Shown: piece by piece, positions 11,485 through 24,118 of the stretch
Position numbering within the stretch: the first letter of the stretch is position 1
How the letters are laid out: every line of letters begins with the position of its first letter
Assembly (NCBI GenBank): GCA_010645155.1
Contig: CM021314.1
Location: 5,446,299-5,510,298, forward strand
Origin: Tigriopus japonicus
Taxonomy: Eukaryota; Arthropoda; Copepoda; Harpacticoida; Harpacticidae
DNA: 64,000 bases
Direction of reading: 5' to 3'
Notes under the pieces: generated by a model
Told to the model about the DNA's origin: nothing
Databases searched by the model: none
Seen by the model: the letters and a program-made list of their open reading frames with translations, nothing else
Program-made: the position numbers and the translations under genes

Positions 11485-12690
11485 TTAATAGAATGACCTG
11501 GATAGTTTTTTGGGGACCACTTGTTGTAGTATGGCCCCTTTTTTTAGCGCGTTGTCAATATTCAAAAGGGTGAAAAAAGCAAAATCTCTACTTTTAAGAG
11601 AGAGAGAGGGACAAAAGAGTTACGTCCACTAATTCAAATAGTTTGGGTATATCAAACTATTGTATATCCTTACGAATGCTGCATACAGACGGTAGGTGGT
11701 AAGGGAACTGCTTAATAGTGACCACTATTTGGGGTGTAGTCTCAAGGAATTTCACATTTTATCTACCGACAATTGTATATGCACTGTGTGTCGTGAACAA
11801 CTTCCCCGTTTTCATCTTTTATATATTTTTTATGACCATCCTGATGAATGAGATATCGCAAAATAAACAAGCAATAACAACGTATATCAGCTGCCTTTCA
11901 AGCGCAGCTTATGTTAAGGGACTCCAGCACGGCGATTTAGACCAGAGGTAGGCAACCAGTGGGCCGCGGCCCACATGTGGGCCCAACGGTGGTCTTTGGT
12001 GGGCGCAGGAGCTATGGGGAAAGTCCAAAATAGCGGACCCGCGAGACATCCATAGTACTGTACTCGTGGGCCCAAAGCTCTTTGATCGTTAAATTGTGGG
12101 CCCCTGAACCTACTACCAACGTCTGTTTGGTGGGCCCCTGACAACTTGTAATCAAATTTGTGGGCCTGCACCCAAAAGTGGTTACCGACCTCTGATGTAG
12201 ACTATACTTTGGTATTCTCTAGCCATTTGAATTAGTGCACGTAACACCCGAGCTAAAAACGATAAAACCAGGCAGGAAGGCAGGCATTCAAACTTTTTTC
12301 CTTCTATTCACAAAAACAGAAATTTCAAGCGGAGTGGTTGTAGTTTTTGTTGCAATTTTCAAAATGGCAAAACTGATCACATCTTGACACCCGAATTTCC
12401 AAGTCATTCTAGTAACATAGATGTAGCGAAAAAGCGGAGCCTTTTTCCATGAGAGTTCACTTGGGTCGAATATGTCTTCAGAGTGAAATACTAAATGTAG
12501 GTTCTTGAGAGTTTGTCGCGGATCATTACCTTCCTGACTTGCCTTCGTCAAATGAGTCCTCAAGCTTTCTTCGCAAAGAGGGCAACCTTTGAAAGACTTT
12601 TCGAGGACCCTTTACAATGATAGGAATGTGTCAAGTTTTAGACGGTTTGGTTCCATTTTCAAAAGAGCCTTGACTAAATCTTCACAGACA
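11485..12690 (+). repeat. Dispersed repeat R1, copy b, split by an insertion
   Basis: The left part (about 11485-11605) has attcaaaagggtg, and the right part (about 12270-12690) has aaaactgatcacatcttgac, gtcaaatgagtcc and tttagacggtttgg, in the order seen uninterrupted at 31910-32450. About 650 bases between the parts are absent from the other copies and include a hAT-type miniature element at 11943-12194. The repeat sits directly downstream of the small unknown gene, as in the second copy. Confidence 0.7.
11943..12194. mobile_element. hAT-type miniature element, copy 1
   Basis: Non-autonomous DNA transposon of 252 bases. Ends are near-complementary, CAGAGGTAGGCAACC at the left and the reverse complement of CAGAGGTCGGTAACC at the right. 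Flanks are atttagac and atgtagac, an 8-base target duplication with one mismatch, typical of the hAT superfamily. The interior is rich in the phrase gtgggcc. It is closely similar along its length to 23485-23730. There is no coding capacity. Confidence 0.82.
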
Positions 12691-15600
12691 TTTTTGAGCA
12701 GTGTATCAACCGGATGAAGTTTGGAAGGAACCGAAAATGAAAAGAACATATCTGATACTTGAAGAATTCTTCCTCGATAGTTTATGCAAATTAAAACTAA
12801 AAGCGAAGCCTGCGAACCGATATGCATAAAAGCTGAGGGAAAGCTCCATTTTATGTGGCAACTTGGTTTCAGTGTGACTAGTCACGACTCTCCAGAAAAA
12901 GCGCCTTTTCCAGATCAAATTGGCAACCCTGAACCAAAGGTCACAATGACGCCATTTATCGGACAATCTGGCGCTGAAAAACTCGTTAACCCGAACTAGT
13001 CACCGAAAGTAAGTCCAAACGACATGGTCACTCTGGTTCCTTTTGATTGTCATTGAAGGCAGTTGAGCTTGGAATTAAATGATTTGATGCACAATGATGA
13101 TGAGCACGGGAGATTATTCCTTCAACTCCGTCTGCCCTCAAGCAAAACCATCTCCTCTGTACTACCCATGATGGCTCGTCCGTGTGCTCTTTCTCGTCCT
13201 CTTCCAAAAGAGCTTGAAAGTCGTATGCACTTATTTTTGCATGGCCGACTTTTGCCTTTTATGCCAATGAGGAAGAAATTTACAGCAGCACCCAAACCTC
13301 CATCCACGAAAGAGCCAACCGACCATCAATAAAAGACGACGACGACAACGACGATGTGCTTGTGAGTGAGTAAGTTGGAATCCGACAAAGCCAATATTAT
13401 TTTGTTCCTTCTTTCGGGTGGTTGGAACGTGCGGATGGAACAAGCCCTTTGCATTATCTAAAAGCCCATTTGCATGAAGCCAAGATCTAATCCGCTTTCC
13501 ATCCATCCATCCACAGTTCTACATAGTACATAGGGATCTTTCTTCAAAGTGTCCAACCACCGTCTGTCTGTCTCTCTGTCCATTATCAAATCCGTCAATT
13601 TATGCCCAATCCTTGAAAGGAACTGGCTCGTCTTAAAACCACCCTATTGGTGTATTCTCTTTGGTGGCTGCAAAAGGGCTCTCTGGCTATTTTTGCCACT
13701 TTGTATTTGTTCAAAGTGTGTGCCAGTGCTCTTGGGATTCTTCTGGCCACTCCAGAAACAAGGCGATTCCATTCATGTTAGATTTGGCTTATTCCAACTT
13801 CTCTCTTTTTTATCGTGAGCCAGTTATTGTTTTAGGGTCCATCACTGGACACACTTTGACTGGGCTTTATGCATATCGGCCGAGGAGTAAAGTGAGTGGA
13901 CTTGCATGCAAATTTACACGAAAGTTCTTATCTCGCACTCTCATTGCACTACTTCCCAACATGGACTTCTTAATTCCTGGACAGAGCCCTTGTTTGGAAC
14001 TCATCAATCCTTTTCGGAACCTTGTTCCATTTTTACTTTCGGAGAATTTCTCGAAGTTTTAAACGTACATAGTGTTTGGTTCATGGTAAATTCAAAAGTG
14101 TAGTAGTCCATGATGGATTGGAAAGAAGGGTGCGTATTAGGCAGATAAACTCTGGTGGTGGACAAGGGGTTTGTCTCGATTCATGAATGTTGTCATCGTC
14201 CAAGTGTGGAATCCTGCAAATCGAGTTGGATTGGATTGGACATTCGAGTCCACTAACTTTGTTTATTGAGTCCTCAACTTTGCTGTCTGACTTTTTGAGG
14301 GAGAGAAATAAAGGGGGAGAAACGAGGGATGCTCTCGATCTTTGGCCATTTCACCATTGCCCATGATGATGAAGAAGAAGAAGAACAACGGACGAACGAG
14401 TGAGTGGAACACCTCTTTACTTGGACACTCGAAATTGTTCGGAAACACCGGCTCAAATGGAACACTTTGGGGGAGCTACCGTGCCTCATAAATTGTGACG
14501 GTATCGAGACGTCAAAAACTGGACCAAAATGGAACAATCAATTGAGCAATAACGTTCAAATCCTCACGAGAGCAAGCCCAAGAATGGCTTACTCACATGT
14601 CTGGCAAGCACTTTGTATGACTGCCATACAGAAGTAAGGAGATGGAGAGAGTGGCTTGCAAATCTAGGGATGATACGAGCAAAACCCACTCTGATCTCTA
14701 TCCCAATATTCAAATCAAGATGTCCCAGGGATGTGTCACATACATATGATGATGATACGGCGAGAATGCGTATCTCCAAATGGCAGAGCATCAATTTTTA
14801 TTTTCTTCACCCCTCTTTTCGTCTTTCGACTGGCACAACCAGCATCCGCTTCTCTTTTCGTCAAGATCGAGCTTCGATCTAAGGAGTGCGCTTTTAGTTT
14901 TAGTGAAAACCGTTAAAAAACGTTGAATTCGATGAAATTTCTCAAAAGTACTGTTGCGTTGTTGGCTTTCTTTTCCGGATTATGTACATCTTTAGAAAAG
15001 CTATTCTCATTGTTGAAGAAATATTTGTCGGTTTGTGACTTTGTTTTGTCGTTTAAATATAAACACGTGTTTTGTGTGCGTCAAAGTAAAGGCCAAGCAT
15101 ATTTTTTCTACGTTTTTATGGTGCTGATCCTGCAGCCGTTAAAAGTTGAATCAGTATTTGTTAAAAACATCGAAACAGGCCAGGAAAACGCTTGAAGTTA
15201 ATGCCTCTTAAGAAATAAAACGCTTAATGTAAATGCCTCTAAATATCTAGGGTCCCTATTCCAAAAACTGTTTTAAGACTGACGTCAACTGACATTATTG
15301 TATTGAGCACACATGAACAAAAAAACACCTAAGAGTGAAGGTAAAAAAAAAACAAGAGCTAATTACTATAAACTAAGAAGAACTTAAGCAGCAAATGACA
15401 AAATCGTTTCCTCAATAACAAATGAGATTTTTAAAATCAATTTTTAGCACCGCACTGTTCTATCCGTCTCTTCGAATGCTTTTTTTCGTTCAAAAAAGGG
15501 GAACACAAGAGGAAAAATCAAATACTCGGAGGCAAACTCCTTTTTTCTGGTCTCTCTTTTTTCCCTCGCTTGTCTCGATCCCATGTCCCACAAAAGCTGG

Positions 15601-16245
15601 ACCACCGAAGAGAAATGAGGGACTATTTCCCACTTCTTTTTTGTAACAGGAACTGTCCAATTTCCGTGATATGCATCGATTGCCATTTTTCACCAGCTTT
15701 AGCGCGATAGTGCTGCTCACCGTCACATTGGTCAAGAGACCCACGACACATCTCGGGTCTTTACTACAAACTCGTAAGATATTGGAAACCATTGGGTCCT
15801 CAAAATAGAAGTGGAAACAATGAGCACCGTCCAACCAACTTTTGGGGGTTAGTTGATATGACGGACCTGGGTCATTTTGAGGTTTGGGTGGGATAACCGA
15901 GAGAGGTACGAGAGGATCGGGGAAATTGGCCATTTACATTCAAGTCAGCTCATTCGTGTAATGATCGTTAATAGTAAACCCGTTATTGGCGTCTTGTGTG
16001 AGATAAAAAGAGCAGAAGCGGAACCTCATACTGATTTCCCCCTCATAAATATTCCCTTTAGCCATTAAAGGGGTTTTTCTAAGTTTTTCCTGGCGTCCCT
16101 TCTTTCGTTTGGGTTCAATTGGAACTTTTCCGAGAGTGAAGGAAAAAGAGCGTTAACCCATTTTGGAAGTCTATTTAGCGATGGTAGTCAATGAGATTTG
16201 CGATTTACAAAATAACTCGATTAGAGTCCAGAGGTCCTTCCTTAC

Positions 16246-16345
16246 CTGATTTGGAAACCGATGGAGAGCTGGATCCAAGTGGTCCATGATGGTGAAGGTC
16301 TTGGGAGCGATTGCAACTTGGAACCACGATTTCAAGTGAAACCAT
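16246..16345 (-). other. Possible first coding exon
   Basis: An ATG opens a frame of 33 codons (MVSLEIVVPSC..., with HHHGPLGSSSPSVSKS near the end) that runs into a strong donor, AAATCAG followed by GTAAGG. A His/Ser-rich start is common in transcription factors, so this may be a 5' exon of FoxP, which lies downstream on the same strand. I could not find a partner exon with the required phase, and chance is possible. Confidence 0.3.
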
Positions 16346-19082
16346 GTTGTTTTTAAGTAAACAACTTGTCAATGAAAGATGGCAAATCCAATAGTGTCTT
16401 CGATTTCTCCAGGCCCGATCCCATTCGACCCCAGTTGTTGTTCTAGGCATTGTTTTGACCAAGATTTTTCCAATAAAACAAGCCAAGACAACACCTCTAA
16501 AACGATCAAAACACTCGAGTACAAGTGTACATTTTCTTTGCATGTAAAAAGTGCCGAGTTCAATTGCTGACACCCACAAAAAGTAGCCTTCGAATACTTT
16601 ATTGATGAATGAAGAGTTATTTTCCAAGGGGATTCGAGTTTTTACACGCGTATGTTGTGGAAGGTCTGTATCTGTATATTGAAGCTTGAAATGGACAACA
16701 CGAATTGGTGGCTGTATTCCTATCATGGATTCCAATATCCTTGGAACTGTTCCACCCCACTCTCAATATTTCTTCAATCGGTGGTTGTAAACAAAATGTC
16801 CGTTTTCTTGAAATCGTCCCAAAAAACACGCTCTCTCCGGATGTATGAACTAAGCCAGACTTGATCAAGATGTTCAAAGGCAATTTGTTTTGTTGCCAAA
16901 CAACTTTGGGGCGTGCTACTTTCCAATAGACATTGGAAGGCTAATATATTTGATGACAATGTTCTGGCAACGTGCCAACGGGCTATAAATCCAAGTACAG
17001 TGAATCAATGGGCTGCTCTCTTCCCTTTCCAAGCCTTGTTTCCTCTCAGCTCGTTGAATGTGTACCAAGTGGGTCTAAAATCGTATACAAAGCCAGCCCT
17101 GGCCCATCATCTCGAGAGTTGGAATCCCCGATGAAATCCCATAATGACAAGTCGTTGTGCTCCCGTCAAAACCTTGTTCCATTCATGTGGAACAAAGGGC
17201 ACCGCTCACAACGGGTTTGGGGTGGATGATGCTCAATCAGGTGAAAGAGGTCATCATCAGTCGACTACAAACAGGAAAGTTGTTCCTTTTCAGTCTGGTA
17301 TTGGATTCAAACCCGATTCAATCTCTGTCAAGGGCCCTTAGTTGCATAAATGGCCGCCTCAACTTCGAGACCTTATTGGATATTTTACGTACTGTACGTT
17401 GAATCGAACGGGAAATCGGGAACGTTTGGTCAGCACGAGATTATTTCTTTGTCCGTTCGTATTTAGTGCCCCAATCCAATCGATTTGCAGTACAAGATGA
17501 ATCCAGGACAGTCAACATATCAGCAAAAAAGAGGGGAAGAATGGGTTCAACTTGACCACTACAACCACCCATTGATCCAAGGAAGAAAGTGGTCCAGTTG
17601 GTCTCCCCCTGGCGAGACGGATCTCTGGATCGGGACAATTTATGAAGAGACAACAAAGCAGTTTTGGCCATCGCTCCACAATCTGATCCGAGATCGCCAT
17701 AAACATGGATTGGATTGGACGTGAGCTCGAGGGCACTTTCAACCCATTGCACAACAGTAGGATATGCTTCATTTGGATATTGTGAGATTAGAGTTTGAGG
17801 AAGACGCTTGTTTGTCTGGATTAGGCGAGGATTGAAAAAGACCTCATGTGTTCCAAAATTCCGATCGTGTTCTCTGTTATTTAGACATGTGAGGGAGGAA
17901 GCTGTTGATGGTAATTAGTTTCAAACTTGGGACCAGAGAGACGGAAAAAGAAAGGCAACGTGAGTGGACAAACTACTGAGCGTTGTTCATGCAACAATTT
18001 CTGTCAGCAAGACCAATTTCCCGATCTTAATCCTGACTAACATCCGCCAGATCCTCAGTGTTTGTCGAAGTCAAGCCCTCTACTTCGTTTTAACCTCTAA
18101 CCTTCAGTCTTGATGTGCAGGTTAGGATTTAGGATGGACTAACCAGCTGCATTTAGGCGTCAAGGAAGCTTACATGACTCTCATCGCTCGACTTTAGTAA
18201 CCATTATAAGCAATTGCATTAAAGAGCGATGAAGCGGTTTGAAACCAACGGTTCCAGTGTGTGATAAGACTGGTATGATAGAGTCCATGAGGGTAAGCTA
18301 AATTTGTGATTATTTTAGTGATGGATCGATTGTGCCAGGGCTTGACTGAACCTGGAACGAAAACCAGCTGACCACAAATTCTTATATCTGGACTGGCATT
18401 TGTTTTTTCATTTTTCAAGCACCTAATCAAGCTTGGATTGCGATGCTTAACTTATCGTTTTCTGGACGTAAAAAAATCTTTAAATAAGTGAAGTATATAA
18501 ACACTCCTGTCATGGTAGTTTCTTTACCAGAAAGTGGAGGTGTTTTTTTGCATTTCTGAGCTAACTTCGTGCCATGTTCACATGTTTAATTTTACGAAGT
18601 AAGGATAGAATGGACCCTGAACAAGTCACAACTCCGGGATCCATGGTCACTTAATACTCAAGTGTTTGAGATGGTATGTAGATTTAATTTGCCTCTCGCT
18701 TTTGCCCGCAATTTCTGAGATTAATACAAATTTCGACACGTTCGTTCGAAACAAATTTCGTTTTTTATCGCAAACGACTGAAAGTAACAGGCTGAAATTA
18801 AGCAAATAAAATCACGAAATGATTGTCTTACTGAATTTGTGAAATATGATGATTTGCTTGAATGGAATTCCACTTATAAAAAACGACAGCTGGCTTTCCA
18901 CGCATTTTATTTTCCTTGGACTAGTCATGGACAGTCATAACTGGAAGGTTATAGCAGGGCTAAGTTTTTCATTTTTGCTCCTTTTTGAAAAATGTCATTA
19001 TGTTTCATAGAAGTTATGCTAAGACCAAGACTTTGTTAACCAATTTTTACCTCAATCGAAATATGGAATCAGAAGTTATGCC

Positions 19083-19201
19083 TCTTTCAAGTTCAGGCAA
19101 GAGCAGTCACAAAGTGAAATCGTTTGACCTCTTCCTGCCAGATCTTGCAAAAAAAGATGAAACCATTCAGTTTGTGTCTCCTCTTGCCTGAACTTGAAAG
19201 A
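19083..19201. repeat. Foldback hairpin of about 119 bases
   Basis: The left end TCTTTCAAGTTCAGGCAAGA is repeated exactly as the reverse complement at the right end, and pairing continues inward with scattered mismatches for about 45 bases per arm around a loop of about 25 bases. The transcript of either strand would fold into a stem comparable in size to a microRNA precursor, but a small foldback transposon relic is equally possible. Confidence 0.7.
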
Positions 19202-21378
19202 CGTGCAACTTAAAACATAAACTCTTTGAGGTCCAAACCCCTGTTCAAAGTAAGCTGAAGGCAATATTTTGATTCGTCGAATCAAAATTCTTCATTTTTT
19301 TTTAAATGATGACCGTCTGAGTCCTTCTTTGGCGAAGTCTTTGTGCTGGTGCACTGTTCAGTCAATCTTGTATTCTAATAGCTTATCACATTCATGCAAT
19401 GTTGTAACCTTTTTATAGCTCGATTTTTTGAAAGTGGAAAGATAATCTGTCTTCAAGGCAATGGTTTAGGCTTGACCAAAGCTGTTCCTGTCAATTTAAG
19501 TCAAAAGCCTGGCTCAGATTTTTGATCTTGGATATCGTTAACGTGTCGCTCAGGTTTGAGCCGAAAGTCCGGCTTAACTTTCTGAACTAGGCTAATTCGG
19601 TTTCATCTGGATAATCTGCCGCAAGAATTGCCCTTGGATAAACTCGTACGCTGCTCCGTATAATATAACACTCGATAGCCAAATTAAGCCTAAAGAGAGA
19701 GAGAGGATACGTTGGCATATGCCGAAGATTTGAACAGCAACCATGTGTTGCCAGCAACGGAGCTGGTCATCATAATGGCCCGGAAATACTGTACAGGGTA
19801 TATTCCAAAGAATTGAATGGGACTGTATTGGGCGTCAGTGTCTGGAAAAAGGTTCCCCTTTCATCCCCCACGAGTCATTCGTTGGCTTGCTCATCCACGG
19901 GCTGTTTTGTGTTATCCTTTGTTCAAAGTCTCCTTCCTTCCTTCCTCTCCATATCGCATTCATTTACCCTAGGCTCCGTCCCTTTTGTCGGGAGGGGTGA
20001 CTGACTAATCTTTGATTAGTTCGTCTCCATTTAATTGCGAATTTTCAAATGAGACTCGGGAACCAGGGGACCAGGGAGGGGATAGATGGTTTTGCTACTT
20101 AAATCCCTACTCACGTACAATGCCAGGAAGAGAAATCTCCGCTCATGGAGCCCTTAACTGTGTACTACGTATACATTCACTAAGTATCGGGCACATTATG
20201 GCGTAGTTTCTTTATCGTGTGCTATTTCAACCGTGATCTCTTGTCTGAGACGACCCACGGGAGTTTGCCTGGGAAGACCCAAATTCGAGATCTTAACCTC
20301 AATGGCACACTTTGCTGTGAAGCGTAGTACTCAGAAACATTTGGTCCTTTGACATTTTTTTAATGATTGTTTAGAATACAAGGATTAGAAATTGAGCACT
20401 GAAGGCTCAGTATTTCCGTTGAAACCAAAAATGTCACCGGGAATTTCGGGTGAACTTTTATGAAACCAAGATCGGTCGACGCGATTTTCTGCAAATCCGC
20501 TTTGTTCATGAAGCTGTAGTGAGCTTATCATATGATATTAGAAAAGAGTTTGTCTCCTTCAGACTCTTAGAACGATTCCCTGGTAAAAAAAAAGAAATCT
20601 TTTTCTATATCTTTCTTTGCAGCAAATGACCATAAAAGCGAACTTAGGGCAAGAAACCTGAAGCTGAGAGGGGGGGTTAAAAACCACAGTTGGTGGTGTC
20701 ATTTTCAGTTCAATGCTCAAAAGTTTTCCCCCGGGATGAGATTTTCCCCCACCCCCTTGGTCGTCGTTGGGTTGGGTGGTCTCGAGGAAGGGATTTAAAG
20801 GATGAATTCAGCCAAGCGCTATCAAACTCCCATTCATTTGGCCTCTTCTGTTACGGTGATAATGAAAGAAATCTTTTTTCCGCTACCAATTTGCATAATT
20901 AAAGCAAACACTAAAAGTTCAAGAATTCCAATCTGTGATGAAAGAAAAAGGAGAGAGAAGTAACTGAAAAATCCCCTGAAGACACGGGCAAACGTCCGAT
21001 GGGACCGGTTCCAACATAACGTTGAAAGTCAAGAACTTTCCAGTTGTGATGGGGTCTAATAATCTATCTAACGATACAAGGGAGGATGGATGGCTCTCTC
21101 CATCTATCTCTCCATTCATTCATTCCGTTGTAAACTGTTCGATGGGCATTTTTTGCGGGTCCAAACTCATTTCCTTCAGTGTTCCTAATCAGCACTTTTT
21201 TGTTCGGCCCGTTCCATCCTTTCATTTGTTAAGGTTGTTTGTTTACCCCTTCCAGGCTCGACGACGCTTTCAGACTGGAACAGGGTTTGTGTCTGGTTTG
21301 GCAGTCACAGATTTGGTCCCTGGCACTAGATGGATTGATTGATAGTATGTATCCTCCATTCCGACTACTCAAGGTGAG

Positions 21379-21717
21379 TTAAGTGATGGAAGGAAGTGCT
21401 GAAGAACAAAAAGTCACCCAAAATACGTTGGTCCAATTGACAAGCTTTTGACAAAAACGATAATGAGGAGACCTTCTACGAAGGTAGGATAATCCCCAAT
21501 CCTTTTGGGGGATCAGCTTGGTCACAAATTCTTCATGAATCTCCGACTGGATTGAAAACATACGTACACACGGATGGTCACCTTCCTTGCAATCCAGTTC
21601 TTCTGTGAGAATTGAGAACTGTTCCTCCACATGAGAATCTAACTCCATTGGTAAATCAGTGGTGGTTGGATTCTGTTGTAGGGTGAGGAGGGGATCCTCT
21701 TTAGAGAAATCCCACAT
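21379..21717 (-). other. Possible coding exon, acidic
   Basis: An ATG-initiated frame of 112 codons starting MWDFSKEDPLLTLQQNP is preceded eight bases upstream by a good acceptor (pyrimidine tract ending ccattcag), as in a gene whose first intron lies in the 5' untranslated region. The first 80 residues are acidic and well mixed in composition, unlike neighbouring chance frames. No donor of good quality was found in the frame and no family is recognised. It could belong to the 5' part of FoxP or to an unknown gene. Confidence 0.3.
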
Positions 21718-23484
21718 CTTTTGTTCTGAATGGAAAAGCAGAAAGATGAATTGATTTTTGATGCGTCCACAAGAAACATCCTCAGAATAGGATGGCTAAA
21801 GGTGAAGGAGAAAAAAACCTGTAACACTCACTCGATCTTCATTGTCCCCAGGATGCTCCGTGGCACTTGGAACTTGGAAATGCCCTCCAGTGACAAGAAC
21901 TAATCAAGAGAAGGTCATTTACTCCTCCTTGAAGCCCTCGGATGGAACTTGGATTTGGTTCGAAAAATCCTCGTGTTAGCCTGGCCCTCTTGTGGAACAT
22001 TGGCTCGACGTTTACTTGTTCTCAAATTGTTCCAAGATGAGTGGGGAGGTTTATCAATTTCCCAGCAAAAATAGAATGATGGATGATGGGTGTGCCAAAG
22101 TGTTCCTCGCCTCATCTCTTGGGGGCTCTCGTCTCGTTGGTCCTTCTTTCTTCCTCTTCATCATCTTCGCGTTCCTTTTCACTCTTGAAAGCAGAACAAC
22201 AAGACCAAAGCAAACTGTTACATTGTAAATTACTCATCCAAACCCTCTTCGTAGTAAATCATCGGAGATTACTAGACTTCAGATCCCTTTGAGGATTCCC
22301 ATTCATCTAACCCAAGAATAAAAACGCCGAAAGCTTGAGGTGCCAGAATGCTCTCGAAATTGATCGTGCTCTACATTTTGAGGAGTGTTTGATCAACGAT
22401 ATCATCATGGTTTTGCTTGTTTGCTTTGGCTTTAAATGATGAAGAAAACAGATCATTGCTTTTTTGTGTTATCTATTTTTTACCTTTCTGTGAAATAATG
22501 ATTTTTAGTCGTTGGCATGATTGACGTCCTTTTTTGATTGAGAGTGATTTTTAGTGTTTTGGTTGAGGTTTCACTTGAAGTCTTCATAATATCTAAAGTG
22601 TCTGAGAGAGTTTGCGGCAATAGAGCTATCTTGTTTTGAAAGACCAAATTGATTTATAGTTGCCTAGATTAATGGTTTGCCAGGATGTGTAGCATAATAG
22701 ACATGAGAGAAAGAAGGGAGATGCAACCGCAAGCAAAGTAAGCCAGAGAGAAAAAAAGAGGAATTGGATAAGGCAGCGTTTTGGGGGGTTAAATTTGAGA
22801 TTTTAGCGGTTAAGAAAGAGTAAATCATGTTAAAGAGGCGCTGTTTTGTAAATGGAGTCTGAAATATTCAGAACTGTAGGAAGAAATACAAATAGATCAA
22901 TAGCGAAAACATACAATTGGGGTAGTTAAAAAATGCAAAATCTTTTTAATGAGAAAGATCTTCTTCTAAAAGTTATATAACTTTCAACTTAATGAGCGTT
23001 TTATTGTTATTCCATGGGTATGCCTTCAAATTTGAAGAAATTTCAATTTTGCCATCGCAAATGGAAATCAAAAAGCGACCTATGGATACGGTCTTTATTA
23101 TAAACCTAAAGGCTTTATATTAACCAAGGTTTTCCGTGCAATTGATCGTGATCTCTTGAGTTTAAAAACAGATCACCCCAATAATGGGGCTTGTATGACA
23201 TGATGTCGAATTTTTTATGTTAATAATTTTTGGAGAATCTGCTGATTACGTCATACATTTTGAAAATAAGATTGCAAAAGATAGAATATTTCGATAAATG
23301 GAGACGGAAAAGTTTCAAAAACGTTAAGCTTTTCTACTAGACTTAGACGAAGAAAACACACAAAAATTTAAACTTCATTTTTTCAACTTGCGTTATGATT
23401 TGAGAATTGCGATAGTTTTGGACATTTACAATTCTAAGCATCCTTACTCATTAAGTTATTTCAAAGTTAACCGTTCACCTAGGA

Positions 23485-23730
23485 CAGGGGTAGGCAACCG
23501 GTGGGCCGAGGCCCACAGGAGGGCCCAAGGTTGGTCTTTGGTGGGCCCAAGAGCAATGGGGAAAGTTCAAAATAGTGGGCCCGCGAGATATCCATAGTAC
23601 TGTACTCGGCCCAAAGCTCTTTGATTGTTAATTTATGGGCTCCTAAACCTGCCAACGTCTGTTTGGTGGGCCCCTGAAACATGTTATCAAATTTGGTGGG
23701 CCTTGACCCAAAAGAGGTTGCCGACCCTTG
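23485..23730. mobile_element. hAT-type miniature element, copy 2
   Basis: Ends are CAGGGGTAGGCAACC and the reverse complement of CAAGGGTCGGCAACC. The interior matches the element at 11943-12194 (ggtctttggtgggc, atccatagtactgtactcg, aacgtctgtttggtgggcccc). The flanking eight bases (acctagga, acacagcg) do not match, so the target duplication has decayed or the ends are slightly misplaced. Non-coding. Confidence 0.8.
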
Positions 23731-24118
23731 ACACAGCGTTCGTTTATTACGATGGTGCGTGAATTGAAAACTCCCATATTCCGTGAAAGACAAGTTCCCC
23801 GGTGTCAGTGCTGCCATTAGAAAGTTTATACGGTCAAAAATACGAAAATATACAACTCCATCTATCAAAAAGATGGATTTTGTTTTGGATTCAAATCGCA
23901 GGTGAATGCTGAAAAAATAAACAGCGCTGTTCAAAAACAAATAAATGCATTTTACTTCAAATAAGGTACGTACAAAAATATGTTCATGATATCTGAGCTA
24001 GATATTCAATATTTTCGTGGCAACACTTGTTCACGCCAAAATATCAACAAATACATTTTCAACGTTGGAAGTTATGCAATAGAACTGTGTTCCATGCCCT
24101 AAATCGTGGAATTTGCTC

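Larger units (their letters stand above)
12691..23484. other. Long gene-poor tract
   Basis: No gene can be supported with confidence across nearly 11 kb. Many open frames of 60-180 codons overlap on both strands without family signatures (for example at 13231-13506, 13661-14062, 15490-15933 and 16205-16735). Short microsatellites are present: ccat units near 13500, gtct units near 13560, gaagaa near 14370 and gaga near 19690. Two possible minus-strand exons (16246-16345, 21379-21717) and a foldback (19083-19201) are listed separately. The tract could be 5' introns of FoxP or intergenic. Confidence 0.4.

Noticed and set aside
13661..14062. Plus-strand frame of 133 codons with overlapping neighbours
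   Set aside because: Several overlapping frames of similar length occur here, as in stop-poor non-coding DNA; no domain.
15490..15933. Minus-strand frame of 147 codons
   Set aside because: ATG start but no family, no splice support and overlapping frames on the other strand; not enough to call a gene.
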